DNA from: Vibrio maritimus
GTDB lineage: Bacteria > Pseudomonadota > Gammaproteobacteria > Enterobacterales > Vibrionaceae
Length of the DNA: 64,000 nt
Direction: 5' to 3'
Assembly: GCF_021441885.1 (NCBI RefSeq)
Contig: NZ_CP090439.1
Span: 1,860,001-1,924,000, forward strand
Positions 51,283 through 61,500 of the stretch are shown one piece after another. Positions within the stretch are counted from its first letter, which is position 1, and the number at the start of each line of letters is the position of its first letter. Position numbers and translations under genes: made by a program. Below the pieces are notes generated by a model, which was not told the origin of the DNA, ran no database searches, and saw only the letters and a list, made by a program, of their open reading frames with translations.

Positions 51283-52746
51283 ATGAACCCAACGACTTCT
51301 TTTCTCGCTGCTGTTGCTCTTAGTTCGGCTTCTTATGCCCTAGCCGAAGACTCATCAAGCGACTCAGTTTCAGAACAAGACTTACTTAATCAAGCGATTC
51401 GTTCCGATCAGATGATGACTGACGATGAGTTTCACTCAACTCAATCAGAATCACTGAATGCATTGGGATATCGATCGATTTCTACCAACAGCAGTTTTGA
51501 AGAGCTACGCCAAGACGACTCCATCAGCCAAGCAAACTTTTATGACTCCCCTTACCGTGTCTCGCTGTTTAACCCGCAGAATGGCGAAGACAGTGAGCGC
51601 CTTTGGTCTCAAACCAAATCTATTTTTGCCTACGGTGTTGGTGTAGCTGGTGTTCTGGCACTGATGCCAGAGTCCATCACAAACTGGGAAAAAGACGACA
51701 TCAAGTTAATGAACAAATGGTGGGACAACGTTCGCTCTGGTCCTGTTTGGGATCGTGATGATCACGTTATCAACTACATTGGTCACCCTTATTTTGGTGG
51801 TGTTTACTATCAAGCGGCACGTAAGTCAGGCTATCGCCAATGGGACGCCTTCATGTACTCGACGCTAATGTCGACCTTCTATTGGGAATACGGTATTGAA
51901 GCATTTGCCGAAGTACCATCTATCCAAGACCTCGTTGTTACTCCGACGCTGGGTTGGGTATACGGTGAATGGGCATTCAATAAAGAAAAGGAAATTCGTT
52001 TACGCGGCGGTACTGTGTTTGGTTCAGATGCGCTGGGTTCAACCGCCCTATTCTTCTTAGATCCAGTTGATAGCCTAGGCCGTGGTGTAAACAACATTGC
52101 GGGTCGCGAAATCGTCAAAGCGGGTACCGGTTTTGTTGGCGTTCACTCCAATGTTCTAAGAAACGGCGAAGTAGAAACCAAATATCAAATGCAAGTTCAG
52201 TACGCGTTTGGTGCTGGCGAGACGGATGACAGCCTAAAACGACGTCAGAAGAAAAACTACCATCAATACACAGACGATCCTGTTACATATGGAATTGTTG
52301 GTGTGAGTGCTGGTTTTGCTTACCCACAACTCGACAAAGAACGTAACCTAAAGAACGACTTTGCCCCAGCCTTCACTCTTGGTCTGTATTTTACCAACCA
52401 ACTGTCAGCACGCTTGGGTTACATGCAAGGCAACTATGAGTCGACCGTGGATAATCAGAAGCATATCTACGAAAACTACAGCTTCGACGTACAGTACTAC
52501 TTGTTTGCTGACAACGCGCTCAAACCTTACATCAATGCGGGTGTGGGCGAAGCGATGTTGAATAAAGACCGTGACACCAAGAAGCTACAGTGGAACATAG
52601 GTACAGGCTTGCACTATACGCTCAATGCTAACTGGTCTATTCAAGCAGACTGGAAATACGCGTATCACCGTAACTCTGGAGCACGTGATAGCCTTTGGGG
52701 CTCGCGCCTTATTTACCGATTTGGTGAAGGTAACAAGCACATCTAA
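51283..52746 (+). CDS. DUF3943 outer-membrane protein with C-terminal barrel
   Basis: 487 residues. Signal peptide (MNPTTSFLAAVALSSASYALA), then the DUF3943 block: DDHVINYIGHPYFGGVYYQAARKSGY, STFYWEYGIEAFAEVPSIQDLVVTPTLGWVYGEW, followed by a C-terminal OmpA/OprF-like beta-barrel (GVSAGFAYPQLDKERN..., LGLYFTNQLSARLGYMQGNYES, FDVQYYLFADNALKPYINAGVGEAML, ending SRLIYRFGEG). The GH-PY motif and membrane-facing W residues suggest an outer-membrane lipid-modifying or channel role, but the family function is unknown. It stands alone with its own promoter. Confidence 0.82.
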   Translation: MNPTTSFLAAVALSSASYALAEDSSSDSVSEQDLLNQAIRSDQMMTDDEFHSTQSESLNALGYRSISTNSSFEELRQDDSISQANFYDSPYRVSLFNPQNGEDSERLWSQTKSIFAYGVGVAGVLALMPESITNWEKDDIKLMNKWWDNVRSGPVWDRDDHVINYIGHPYFGGVYYQAARKSGYRQWDAFMYSTLMSTFYWEYGIEAFAEVPSIQDLVVTPTLGWVYGEWAFNKEKEIRLRGGTVFGSDALGSTALFFLDPVDSLGRGVNNIAGREIVKAGTGFVGVHSNVLRNGEVETKYQMQVQYAFGAGETDDSLKRRQKKNYHQYTDDPVTYGIVGVSAGFAYPQLDKERNLKNDFAPAFTLGLYFTNQLSARLGYMQGNYESTVDNQKHIYENYSFDVQYYLFADNALKPYINAGVGEAMLNKDRDTKKLQWNIGTGLHYTLNANWSIQADWKYAYHRNSGARDSLWGSRLIYRFGEGNKHI

Positions 52747-52903
52747 TAGCGATGAGCTATCGAGTTTGTAGGAATTCTGGGAGCAACTGAGCAATGACAG
52801 CGATTATTCATCATAAAGTTGAATAATTTGACCGAATCAAAACACTTTTTATTAGAAATCTCCTACACTTAAGCAAAAGCCTAACTTCCAAATAGGAGAG
52901 ATA

Positions 52904-53158
52904 ATGAAAAAAGTACAATGGATGATTGGCGCTGTTGCAGTGGGCATTTTAGCAGGCTGTGCGAGTGAACCAGATAAGTATGATGTGGATGAAATCACGG
53001 TAATAAGTGATCCTGCTTACGTCTATTGTGTGGAGCAAGGTCATAAGCTTGAGCGCGTTACAGAAAATGGTAAGCGCGTACCATACTGCGTACTTTCTGA
53101 AGAAGAGCGCTACACGGTTTGGGATTACTACGAAAATCGAGATAAAGAAAACAACTAA
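52904..53158 (+). CDS. DUF333 family small lipoprotein
   Basis: 84 residues. Signal peptide with lipobox LAGC (Cys at residue 19), followed by DUF333 features: YCVEQGHKLERVTENGKRVPYCVLSEEERYTVWDYYEN, where C-V-E-Q-G and the second C and W are family marks. AGGAG lies 7 nt before the ATG. Expected in the periplasm, lipid anchored. A similar domain occurs in E. coli HslJ-adjacent and YoaF-type lipoproteins; function unknown. A terminator follows. Confidence 0.88.
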   Translation: MKKVQWMIGAVAVGILAGCASEPDKYDVDEITVISDPAYVYCVEQGHKLERVTENGKRVPYCVLSEEERYTVWDYYENRDKENN

Positions 53159-53190
53159 TCGACGATTCATCTAATCGATAGTCAACTAAA

Positions 53191-53226
53191 AACGCCAGCA
53201 TGCGCTAAGACTGCTGGCGTTTTTTA
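53191..53226. terminator. Terminator between the DUF333 lipoprotein gene and fabH
   Basis: AACGCCAGCA (53191-53200) pairs with TGCTGGCGTT (53212-53221), loop 11 nt, followed by TTTTTA on the plus strand; the minus strand also has TTTTTAG, so it serves both convergent genes. Confidence 0.93.
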
Positions 53227-53272
53227 TCCGTTTAGAAGGAGCGCATCGCTGTACGCCCCTCTCCTTGCAAAC

Positions 53273-54361
53273 CTATTTGTTTGGCTTGTTTTTGCAATGT
53301 TCAATCGCAGTCGCCATTAGCTCCAATGCTGATTGCTCACATACCGGCAGCGCAGCGTCACTCGTACCTACTGGAGTAACACGCTCACCCCATTTGATGT
53401 GTCCTGCGCCCCACGTCAATCCTGCACCGAATGCGGCAAGCAGCAGATCATCTTGCGGTTTGATTCTACCTTGCTCGAGTGCTTCACACAGTGCAATTGG
53501 CACTGTTGCAGCAGACGTGTTGCCGTAGTTTTGAATGTTCACAAACGCTTTATCTTGCTCGATACCTGAGAGGTCGCACAGCGTTTGGATAATGCGGATG
53601 TTCGCTTGGTGAGGAATCACAACATTGATATCATCTTTCGTCAGGTTTGAGCGAGACAATACCGTGTTTGCCGCAGCACCCATGCCTTTAACCGCACGCT
53701 TAAAGATCTCTTTACCGATGAAATCAAACTCGAAGTAGCCATTGTCTGCCGCGAAACGCTCCATAGATGTACCAAATTTAGGTACAGCTAGAATATCTCG
53801 ACCTTTGGCGTCACAACCAATTTGTGCGTCTTGCAGGCCTACTTGGTTTTCTGTACGAGAAAGTACAGCTGCACCAGCGCCATCACCAAAAAGAACTGCC
53901 GTATCGCGCTCTGTCCAATCGATAAAGAAAGAAAGACGCTCAGCACCGATAACAATCGCGTTACGATAATTGCCCGATTGAATCAGCTTAGTCGCTGTTT
54001 CAAGACCGTACACGAAGCCAGTACACGCCGCGTTTAAATCAAACGCAGCCGCTGCAGGTACACCGAGGTTTTGTTGAACGCGAGAAGCCGTATTTGGAAT
54101 GAGCGAGTCAGGTGAACACGTTGCGACGATGATCAGATCAACCTCTTCCGCTGTGATACCCGCACATGCCATTGCATGCTTAGCCGCTACCGTCGCCATG
54201 TCTGAAGTATTAACATGGCTAATACGGCGATTTTCAATACCTGTACGAGTACGAATCCACTCGTCTGACGTATCCATTACTGTGCTGAGGTCATGGTTAG
54301 AGAGAATTGCTGGTGGAAGGCACTTACCCCACCCAGTAATTTCGGCGTAAAAAGTTGTCAT
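53273..54361 (-). CDS. fabH: Beta-ketoacyl-ACP synthase III (FabH-type)
   Basis: 362 residues with the complete FabH triad: Cys in FDLNAACTGFVYGLE, His in VIPHQANIRIIQT and Asn in QNYGNTSAATVP. N-terminal DTSDEWIRTRTGIENRRI and the GAGAAVL and AFGAGLTWGAG motifs are also present. It condenses acetyl-CoA (or a longer primer) with malonyl-ACP. At about 360 residues and with no other fatty acid genes adjacent, it is probably the second FabH of vibrios, possibly using medium-chain primers (inference). A C-terminal extension of about 35 residues beyond the WGAG motif is longer than in E. coli FabH (317 residues). Confidence 0.93.
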   Translation of the reverse strand: MTTFYAEITGWGKCLPPAILSNHDLSTVMDTSDEWIRTRTGIENRRISHVNTSDMATVAAKHAMACAGITAEEVDLIIVATCSPDSLIPNTASRVQQNLGVPAAAAFDLNAACTGFVYGLETATKLIQSGNYRNAIVIGAERLSFFIDWTERDTAVLFGDGAGAAVLSRTENQVGLQDAQIGCDAKGRDILAVPKFGTSMERFAADNGYFEFDFIGKEIFKRAVKGMGAAANTVLSRSNLTKDDINVVIPHQANIRIIQTLCDLSGIEQDKAFVNIQNYGNTSAATVPIALCEALEQGRIKPQDDLLLAAFGAGLTWGAGHIKWGERVTPVGTSDAALPVCEQSALELMATAIEHCKNKPNK

Positions 54362-54581
54362 TCTGTACCTATTTTCTTATAGTTTTCGCCAATCAAGATA
54401 AACAATTCATATCAATCACTAAGCATTCATAATGGCCGACAATGTCTTGCTTATCTTGACTATAGAAGACTGAGTATACTCACATTCCAGGGCTCAAAGA
54501 AGTCTGATTTCCAAAAATCCACGTTTCTATACGCAAGTCATTTGGGTACCAGAAAACTAGGGTATAGAAAGGAGAAAAGTA

Positions 54582-55019
54582 ATGTCCACAATCAACACAC
54601 GCTGCTCAAACTGCAATGGTCTCAACCGACTGCCAATCGATAGACTCTCTGAGTCTCCAAACTGCGGTCGTTGCAAGACGCCACTGCTAGACGGTCGCCC
54701 TATTGAGGGCACTCTAGATAACTTTAGTGCTTTGATTAACAGTGAACAACCTGTCGTTGTCGACTTCTGGGCGACTTGGTGTAACCCATGTGTCGGGTTT
54801 GCACCTGTTTTTGAGCAAGTTGCTGAAGAGCGCAAAGGAGAGGTTCGCTTTCTAAAGGTCGATACCGAAGCACAGCAACAACTTGCGGCTCAGTTCCAAA
54901 TCAGAAGCATTCCTACCATTATGGTGTTCAAATCTGGTCAACGTGTCGACATGATCAATGGCGCATTACCTAAAACCCAATTTGATCAATGGCTAAATCA
55001 AGCACTATCCAAGGGTTGA
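54582..55019 (+). CDS. trxC: Thioredoxin 2 (TrxC) with a WCNPC active site
   Basis: 145 residues. The N-terminal zinc ribbon has two CxxC pairs (TRCSNCNGLNRLP and PNCGRCKTPLL), and the thioredoxin domain starts near 45 with VVVDFWATWCNPCVGFAPVFEQVA. The C-terminal FQIRSIPTIMVFKSGQRVDMINGALP has the conserved cis-Pro. Its active site is WCNPC, while E. coli TrxC and nearly all thioredoxins have WCGPC. An Asn in this position should shift the redox potential. AGGAG lies 8 nt upstream. It is divergent from fabH. Confidence 0.94.
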   Translation: MSTINTRCSNCNGLNRLPIDRLSESPNCGRCKTPLLDGRPIEGTLDNFSALINSEQPVVVDFWATWCNPCVGFAPVFEQVAEERKGEVRFLKVDTEAQQQLAAQFQIRSIPTIMVFKSGQRVDMINGALPKTQFDQWLNQALSKG

Positions 55020-55047
55020 TTTAACCACAGATAGCTCGTCATTTTTT

Positions 55048-55947
55048 CTAGTGGGTCGACTTTTCTAACATACGTTTGCGATAAGCCGATGGAGAACAGC
55101 CGACCTGCTTGGTAAATCGATGGGTGAAGTTAAACGGGTCTCGATAGCCCAGTCGCTCTGCAATCATAGATACCGACCAATCATTATTCTCAAGTAGGTC
55201 GCAGGCTTTTTCCATTCTTAGGTTAATTAACCTCGTCCTCGGAGAGACACCGTAAAGCTGCTTACATATTCGAGCTAATTGCTCTTCGCTCAAAAACGCC
55301 TTATGCGCCATCGACTTAACGCTCCAAGGCAAGTGCAATTGACTTTCTATTTGCGCAAACAGGGCTTGTACCCTCACTGTTGAGTCTGTGGTTTGCGATT
55401 CATAGCCCGTTATCAATCGACATACTTCACTCACCAATAGTTTTCGATAACTCGAGCGACCACCAATCTCCGCATACAACAAGGTCATTAACGCCCACAT
55501 TCGCTCACAGCCATTGAACGGCAGCACCTTTTGCCCCAAATCAGCAAACATCTGCCAACGCGGGCGATTCTTTGGTAGAAACCAAATCATGCGCCAATGA
55601 CGATACTGAGGGTTTATTTCGAAACGAAACGCGCTGTTTGCTGGCAACACAACCACAGTGTAGGGCTCTATCGCCGTTACCTCTGTTTCTGTTATCAAAA
55701 TACCGCCACCTTCTATGGTGAACAATATCGTGTGGACATCGACACCCCCACGTTCAACATGATAGCTGTCAATCAGATTCGCCATACCTGACATAAAGAT
55801 GTCTTCCGACGAAAACTCAGGCACATCGCTTGCCGATAGAAAGCGCTCTTCACACAGCTCAGATAAATGCACCTCATCCACCCATTCATTTTTGCTGCGA
55901 AATTGCTCAATGACGGATTTGCACAGGTTTTGTCTATTTTTGAACAT
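55048..55947 (-). CDS. AraC-family transcriptional regulator
   Basis: 299 residues. An N-terminal cupin-like sensing domain (ERGGVDVHTILFTIEGGGILITETEVTAIEPYTVVVLPANSAFRFEI, about 55-115) is followed by the AraC double HTH at the C-terminus (VKSMAHKAFLSEEQLARICKQLYGVSPRTRLINLRMEKACDLLENNDWSVSMIAERLGYRDPFNFTHRFTKQVG in spaced order, about 210-290). The LGYRDPFNFTHRF segment is diagnostic. It is divergent from the MATE exporter gene with about 98 bp between, so it most likely controls that exporter. The effector is unknown. Confidence 0.92.
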   Translation of the reverse strand: MFKNRQNLCKSVIEQFRSKNEWVDEVHLSELCEERFLSASDVPEFSSEDIFMSGMANLIDSYHVERGGVDVHTILFTIEGGGILITETEVTAIEPYTVVVLPANSAFRFEINPQYRHWRMIWFLPKNRPRWQMFADLGQKVLPFNGCERMWALMTLLYAEIGGRSSYRKLLVSEVCRLITGYESQTTDSTVRVQALFAQIESQLHLPWSVKSMAHKAFLSEEQLARICKQLYGVSPRTRLINLRMEKACDLLENNDWSVSMIAERLGYRDPFNFTHRFTKQVGCSPSAYRKRMLEKSTH

Positions 55948-56045
55948 GGTTTCGTAATACCGTTTTTCTTATATTAGCGACGTTAATACCCCCACACTCT
56001 TCACGCGATTATTCAATCTCTAACTTACTGAATTAGGAGGCAGCT

Positions 56046-57428
56046 ATGACAACTCAACACCATCTTAAGTCATCTAACGGTGTGGCTCAAAGTCAACTTT
56101 TATCCGCTGTCGTCAAGTTGGGGTTCCCAGTTGCGATTCAAAGTGCATTGGTCGCAATTTTGGCGTTAGCGGATGTGCTTATGGTCAGTGACTTTGGTAA
56201 GGAAGCGACTGCTGCGGTGGGTATCGCCTCTAAATGGCACTTCGTAGCAATTATGATCATGGCTGGCATGGCATCAGCGAATGGCGTTTTGGTTGCTCAG
56301 TATTGGGGGTGCTCAGACAAGCGTAGTGCAAAGACCATCACCAAACTATCAATGATTTTTGGTGCGAAACTGCTTGTTCCTGTGACGTTTGTCATCACTG
56401 TTTTTTCCAGCTACATCATGATGCTGCAAACGACGGACACGAGTGTTATTGAGCTTGGTGCGACCTACCTGTGGTATGCGTTCCCAGTATTGATCTTGAC
56501 TCACGTTGTCATCGTTGCAGAATCCGCAATGCGCTCTTCAGGTGACGCTGTCACACCATTGGTATTAGGTGCAGTGACGATTGTTATCAACATCGCACTG
56601 AACTTCTGGCTAATCAAAGGTGGTTGGGGTGTGCCAGCAATGGGGGTCGCAGGTGCAGCACTTGCCACCACCATTTCTCGCTTACTGCAGGTGTTGTTTA
56701 TCTGGGGCTACTTAAAAGCACGTAATCACTGGTTGATGAGAGAGCAAGTTCTGGATAACGCGACCCGTTTATGGGCGTCTTACAAATTACTTGCGATTCC
56801 GACAACATTGAATGCCGTATTATGGGCGATGGGTACCTTAATGTACCAAGTCATTTTTGGGCATATGGGGACGACGGAGCTTGCTGTCTTTAGCATGATG
56901 GGGCCATTTGAGTCGCTCTGTTACTCTCTGTTCTTTGGGATCTCTGTAGCCTGTTCGATATTATTGGGTCAGTCACTGGGCAGAGACGAGTTTGAACAGG
57001 CGTTCAACATGTCAAAAACTTTTATCAAGGCGGTACTAGTGTTTGGTTTGTTGACAGGAGCGGGCCTACTCATGGGTAGAGAAACCATATTGTCGTGGTT
57101 GAACTTGACGACTCAAGAACTTCACCCACTCGCCTCACCTGCAATGGTTATTTTGTGTTGTGCGATTTGGTTGCGCATGCTCAATCTAATCATCATTAAT
57201 GGCATTCTAAGAGCGGGTGGTGACAACAAGTTCTGTCTAAGAATGGACTTTATCGCGATGTGGTGTGTCGGACTACCGCTTACTGCATCAGCTGCTTTCA
57301 TTTTCGGATTGGAATTTAAACTGGTTTACACCTGTATGTTGGTAGAAGAAGTCGTGAAGTTTTCACTCTGTTTCCATCGCTACCTCAAGCGTTACTGGAT
57401 GAACAACCTCACGTTAGCAACAGCTTAA
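56046..57428 (+). CDS. MATE family efflux transporter
   Basis: 460 residues with twelve predicted helices in two six-helix lobes. Visible marks: VKLGFPVAIQSALVAILALADVLMVSDFGKEATAAVGIASKW in order, GASV-like MASANGVLVAQYWG, and the second-lobe TTELAVFSMMGPFESLCYSLFFGISVACSILLGQSLGR, plus the conserved Pro and Gly residues. It should export a cationic or drug-like substrate by Na+ or H+ antiport. AGGAGG precedes the ATG by 5 nt. Divergent from an AraC regulator and followed by a terminator. Confidence 0.93.
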   Translation: MTTQHHLKSSNGVAQSQLLSAVVKLGFPVAIQSALVAILALADVLMVSDFGKEATAAVGIASKWHFVAIMIMAGMASANGVLVAQYWGCSDKRSAKTITKLSMIFGAKLLVPVTFVITVFSSYIMMLQTTDTSVIELGATYLWYAFPVLILTHVVIVAESAMRSSGDAVTPLVLGAVTIVINIALNFWLIKGGWGVPAMGVAGAALATTISRLLQVLFIWGYLKARNHWLMREQVLDNATRLWASYKLLAIPTTLNAVLWAMGTLMYQVIFGHMGTTELAVFSMMGPFESLCYSLFFGISVACSILLGQSLGRDEFEQAFNMSKTFIKAVLVFGLLTGAGLLMGRETILSWLNLTTQELHPLASPAMVILCCAIWLRMLNLIIINGILRAGGDNKFCLRMDFIAMWCVGLPLTASAAFIFGLEFKLVYTCMLVEEVVKFSLCFHRYLKRYWMNNLTLATA

Positions 57429-57453
57429 CGTTCTTCTCCCTAGTGGGACGATA

Positions 57454-57490
57454 AGAAACGCCAAAACATAGCATATGTTTTGGCGTTTCT
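57454..57490. terminator. Terminator between the MATE gene and the alpha/beta hydrolase gene
   Basis: A perfect 17-bp stem: AGAAACGCCAAAACATA (57454-57470), loop GCA, TATGTTTTGGCGTTTCT (57474-57490). It lies between two convergent genes and ends with TTGTT. Confidence 0.9.
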
Positions 57491-57505
57491 TGTTATTACA
57501 ATTCA

Positions 57506-58420
57506 CTAAACATGATTGAGGTGTTCGATGATTCGTTTGTTCACCCTTTCATAGCATTCATACTGCAATGCGTGCCCTGCGTTTTCAAATACGCTATATG
57601 AAGTATTGTCACCAAGTAATTGGACAACACGCTCTAGATCCGACAGGGGTATAACTTTATCCTCCGTTCCCCAGAGCACTAGTTTTGGAACCGAAAGCGT
57701 ACCCACGTCTAGAAAATCTTCACTTGGATCTTTTGTAATTAGATGACGACCGGTGCTAATTACCGCACGGCTAAAGCCTTTGTATTTCATCTGTTCACTA
57801 AACTTATCTGACCAAAACGGAAACTGGTCAGGTGCAACGAGATCGTTAGTCTGATTTGCCGGAAGTTTAGGTATGAACAAGGTATAGCCTAACCATTTTC
57901 CAATGATTGGCAGGGTTAGTGCTCCAATATCAATGGCTTGATTAAATGGTGCTAAGTAACCAACACTCAAAATTCTCTTTGGATACTGCTTAACAAATGC
58001 GGAGGTTATTGCCCCTCCCATAGAGAGCCCTATGATATGAAATGGTTTGTTAGGTACAAGCAACTCTGTCAATTCTCGAACTTGTTCGACAAAAAGCGCT
58101 TTATCATAGTCAACCTTCGGACGACATGAATAACCGCGACCAAAAAGGTCAAACGTCAGAACACGATATCCCGCGTTCGCTATTACGGTGCGATTGTTAT
58201 CCCACATATAAGACGGAGCTGAGAACCCGTGCACAAGCACGACTAAGGGCGCGTCAGGATCGCCCTCTAATTGGTAGTGAACCTTTCCTAACTTCAGTTC
58301 GACAAATCGACCCGGAGCTTCTGCACGATGAACATCGTCCAGTACGTATTTCTCCTTACTGATTAGGATTGGCAAAGCCAACAGGCAACATAGGGTTACT
58401 AGGAAAGCAACAGCAAGCAT
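57506..58420 (-). CDS. Alpha/beta hydrolase, membrane-anchored
   Basis: 304 residues. An N-terminal hydrophobic stretch (VAFLVTLCCLLALPILIS) acts as signal or anchor. The hydrolase core has LVVLVHGFSAPSYMWDNN (oxyanion), FDLFGRGYS, the nucleophile IIGLSMGGAITSAF (G-L-S-M-G), VPKLVLWGTEDKVIP (Asp) and FENAGHALQYE (His). Similar to AB-hydrolases acting on esters or epoxides; substrate unknown. It has its own promoter region with 140 bp to the left of the kinase gene and converges with the MATE gene. Confidence 0.88.
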   Translation of the reverse strand: MLAVAFLVTLCCLLALPILISKEKYVLDDVHRAEAPGRFVELKLGKVHYQLEGDPDAPLVVLVHGFSAPSYMWDNNRTVIANAGYRVLTFDLFGRGYSCRPKVDYDKALFVEQVRELTELLVPNKPFHIIGLSMGGAITSAFVKQYPKRILSVGYLAPFNQAIDIGALTLPIIGKWLGYTLFIPKLPANQTNDLVAPDQFPFWSDKFSEQMKYKGFSRAVISTGRHLITKDPSEDFLDVGTLSVPKLVLWGTEDKVIPLSDLERVVQLLGDNTSYSVFENAGHALQYECYERVNKRIIEHLNHV

Positions 58421-58538
58421 AGCGTATCTCAGTTGTTCAAAAGGAAGGTTATTTTATGAGGCTATATCTGATTTTCTAGCGTCCCCCCTAAGGTAACTAT
58501 GCTGCGCCGACATACTAGACTAGAGTTCCCATAAAAAA

Positions 58539-58561
58539 AGCCGCCACGTAGTGTGACGGCT
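58539..58561 (-). terminator. Terminator of the large hybrid kinase gene
   Basis: On the minus strand AGCCGTCAC (58561-58553), loop of 5 nt, GTGGCGGCT (58547-58539), with one G-T wobble, followed by a run of seven T. Placed 19 bp after the kinase stop. Confidence 0.88.
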
Positions 58562-58579
58562 CTATATTAGATCTCTTAA

Positions 58580-61500
58580 TCAAAGATAATTGCTCATTTC
58601 ATGCAGCAACTTTTCTCGTCTAACAGGTTTAGGAACGTAAGCGTCCATTCCCGCATCAAAACATTTTTGAATGTCATCATCGACCACACTCGCCGTCAAA
58701 GCAATAATCGGCGTCGGGTTCATACCCTGCTGTTTCTCATACTCTCGAATGTCTTGAGTCGCTTCAAAACCGTCTTTTACCGGCATCATACAGTCCATCA
58801 AAATCACGTCGTAGTTAACGTTGCTCTGGTATAGCTCCAGCGCTTCTTGACCATTACCTGCAATGTCGTATTCAAATCCAGCCTTCGCTAAATGCAGTGA
58901 GGCCACTTTTTGATTCACTAAGTTATCCTCAACTAACAAAATTCGCGACCCATTGCTCGCTACAGGACTTGGTTTGTTCGAATCTCCGCTCGCCTCTACG
59001 ACGGTTTCCTTCGGAACGACAATTTCTTGAATAGCTGGCGTTTGCTCTTGAACTGTATCTGATAGTTCTTGTTGCTTCATTTCAATAGCAGAGACAATTT
59101 TCTCTTTGAGGATTTCCGCCTTGAATGGCTTAGGTACATAATCGTCCATCCCACTATCGAAGCATTTTTGAATATCGTCATCCACTACACTGGCTGTCAA
59201 TGCGATGATAGGTGTACGCGCAATCCCCAACTGGGTTTCAAGCTGCCTAATTTTTTCAGTCGCCTCGAACCCATCCATCACTGGCATCATGCAATCCATC
59301 AAGACAAACGTATAGTTTTGGTTTTTCTCATACAGTTCAACCGCTTCCTGTCCATGGTTAGCAACATCGAACTCACAACCAATCTTCTTCAAATGAAGCG
59401 TGGCAACTTTCTGGTTTACCAGATTATCTTCTACGAGGAGTACTCGAATACGATTATCGACCTCTTTGCTACCCACAGAGGCATAGACCGCGCCTTGCGC
59501 CAATGACTTACAGCAAGCCTCTAGAGATTTCAGTAATCGATTACCGAGCAACGGATAGGTAATCAGTGCGCAGATGTTTCGACCAAAGTCTTTATTAGCA
59601 CTATCAAATTGTCTGATAAGGCAAATAGCGGTGCCTTGCCCATTAATTTCTGCAAAACGTTTACTGTCTTCTTCTGAGTCCACACCACCACCATCTACAT
59701 AGATGAGCAGTGTCTTATTGCTTGCATCAGTGAGGCTCAACTCATTTAAAGATTGAGAGACACGATCAACGGTCAATCCATAGAACTGCAGATCTCGTTT
59801 GATTCGCTCTTCGTAGACACTCGAGTTGCACACCATCACCAACTCGTCGTAAACGAGGGGATTTCTGTGTTGATAGTCATGCTCATCGATAGCCAAAGAC
59901 AGTGTAAAGTAGAAGCGGCTACCTACACCTTTGACTGAATCAAGCTGGATCTTACCACCCATCAATTCGATTAATTGCGTACTGATTGCCAGACCTAAGC
60001 CAGTGCCACCAAACTGCCTTGTAGTGGAGTCATCTTCTTGAGCAAATGCTTCAAAGATTTTTGACTGTCTCGCCTTGTCGATACCAATACCAGAATCCTT
60101 AACCTCAAACAGTAAGTTCGCCATATTCTCAGATTCGCCCTGGTACTGAACACCAATGGTTACAGTACCTTCTTCAGTGAACTTCACGGCATTGGACATG
60201 AAGTTCATCAAGACTTGGCGCATTCGGTGATCGTCTGCCAAGACCCTGAAAGGAACTTTAGAGTCAATATCAACGTTGAGTTCTATCCCCTTCTCTTTCA
60301 CTTTAGGTGCTACGATAGACGCAATGTCATAAATGGTTTCACGAATAGACGTTGAATGCGGGTTGATCTGTAGCATGCCAGATTCAATTTTAGAAAAATC
60401 CAGAATGTCATTAATCAAGCTGAGCAGAAGATGTGAAGACGTTTCTATCGTGTCGACATAATCTTTTTGGGTCGCGGTAAGATCGGTATCCGATAGCACT
60501 TCTGATATACCAATGACACCGTTTAGCGGTGTTCGAATCTCATGCGACATGTTAGCCAAGAAACTACTCTTCGCTTTACTTGCTTGAATCGCGTTTTCCT
60601 TAGCTTGCTCGGCATCTTCCTTCGCCTCAAGAAGTCGCTTCTCTCCCTCTATACGCTCATGCGTCAAGCGCTCTACCTCTTTAGCAAATCGGCTTAATTC
60701 ATCTTTACCGCCAATTTTACTCGTTAGTGAGATAGCCTGACTGTCATCTTCTTGCTCTAAAAATTTGAGCACCAACCCTAGGTTTCTCGTGACACGAAGA
60801 GCTAGATTCACGCCAATGACAATCAACATTACGGTGAGTAGCGATACTACCGTCAAGAATCCCATACGTTGCTGTTCAAAGCCGGCGACTAGAGTGCGGA
60901 TTTCCTGACGTAGTTGTTCTTCAATAGACAGTGAAACGCCTTGAATCAGATTGGAGCGAAGGTTTAATGCATCAATGCCCGCTTTAATCTCAGCACCACT
61001 TAGAGATGCGACACCTTCGCTACTAAGCAATACGTTTCTGAACATACTGCTCTCTTCGAAAGCAGGATTTGAAAATGAATCAAGCAGAAGGTTGACCTGC
61101 ATAGGATCGGCGTTTATGGCGACGAAGCGCTCAACGAATAACTGTTGGTTTTGTACCAGATTGGCGATCTCTTGCTTACTCAACTCGTCTGTCGCTTCTC
61201 CAGATTGATAACTTTGAATCAAAGCGCTCGTTTGCCAGATTTCTTCATCGGCCCAAAAAACCAACCACTCTAGCTGCGAAAGTGCCACCATATGACCATC
61301 CACGACCGGAAGAACGGCTTTCGCTGGCGACTTTTCGATAATCATTAATATCTGTTTGTAGGTATCCACCTGCCATTCTACGAGTTCTTGCTTTTCGACA
61401 TAGTCTGCAACTTCAGCAACGGACACCACACTCTCTTGATAGTCGTCCAACAACCCTGAAAGCCTAACCGCTTCATCTGATGGAAATATCTCAGCGCCCA

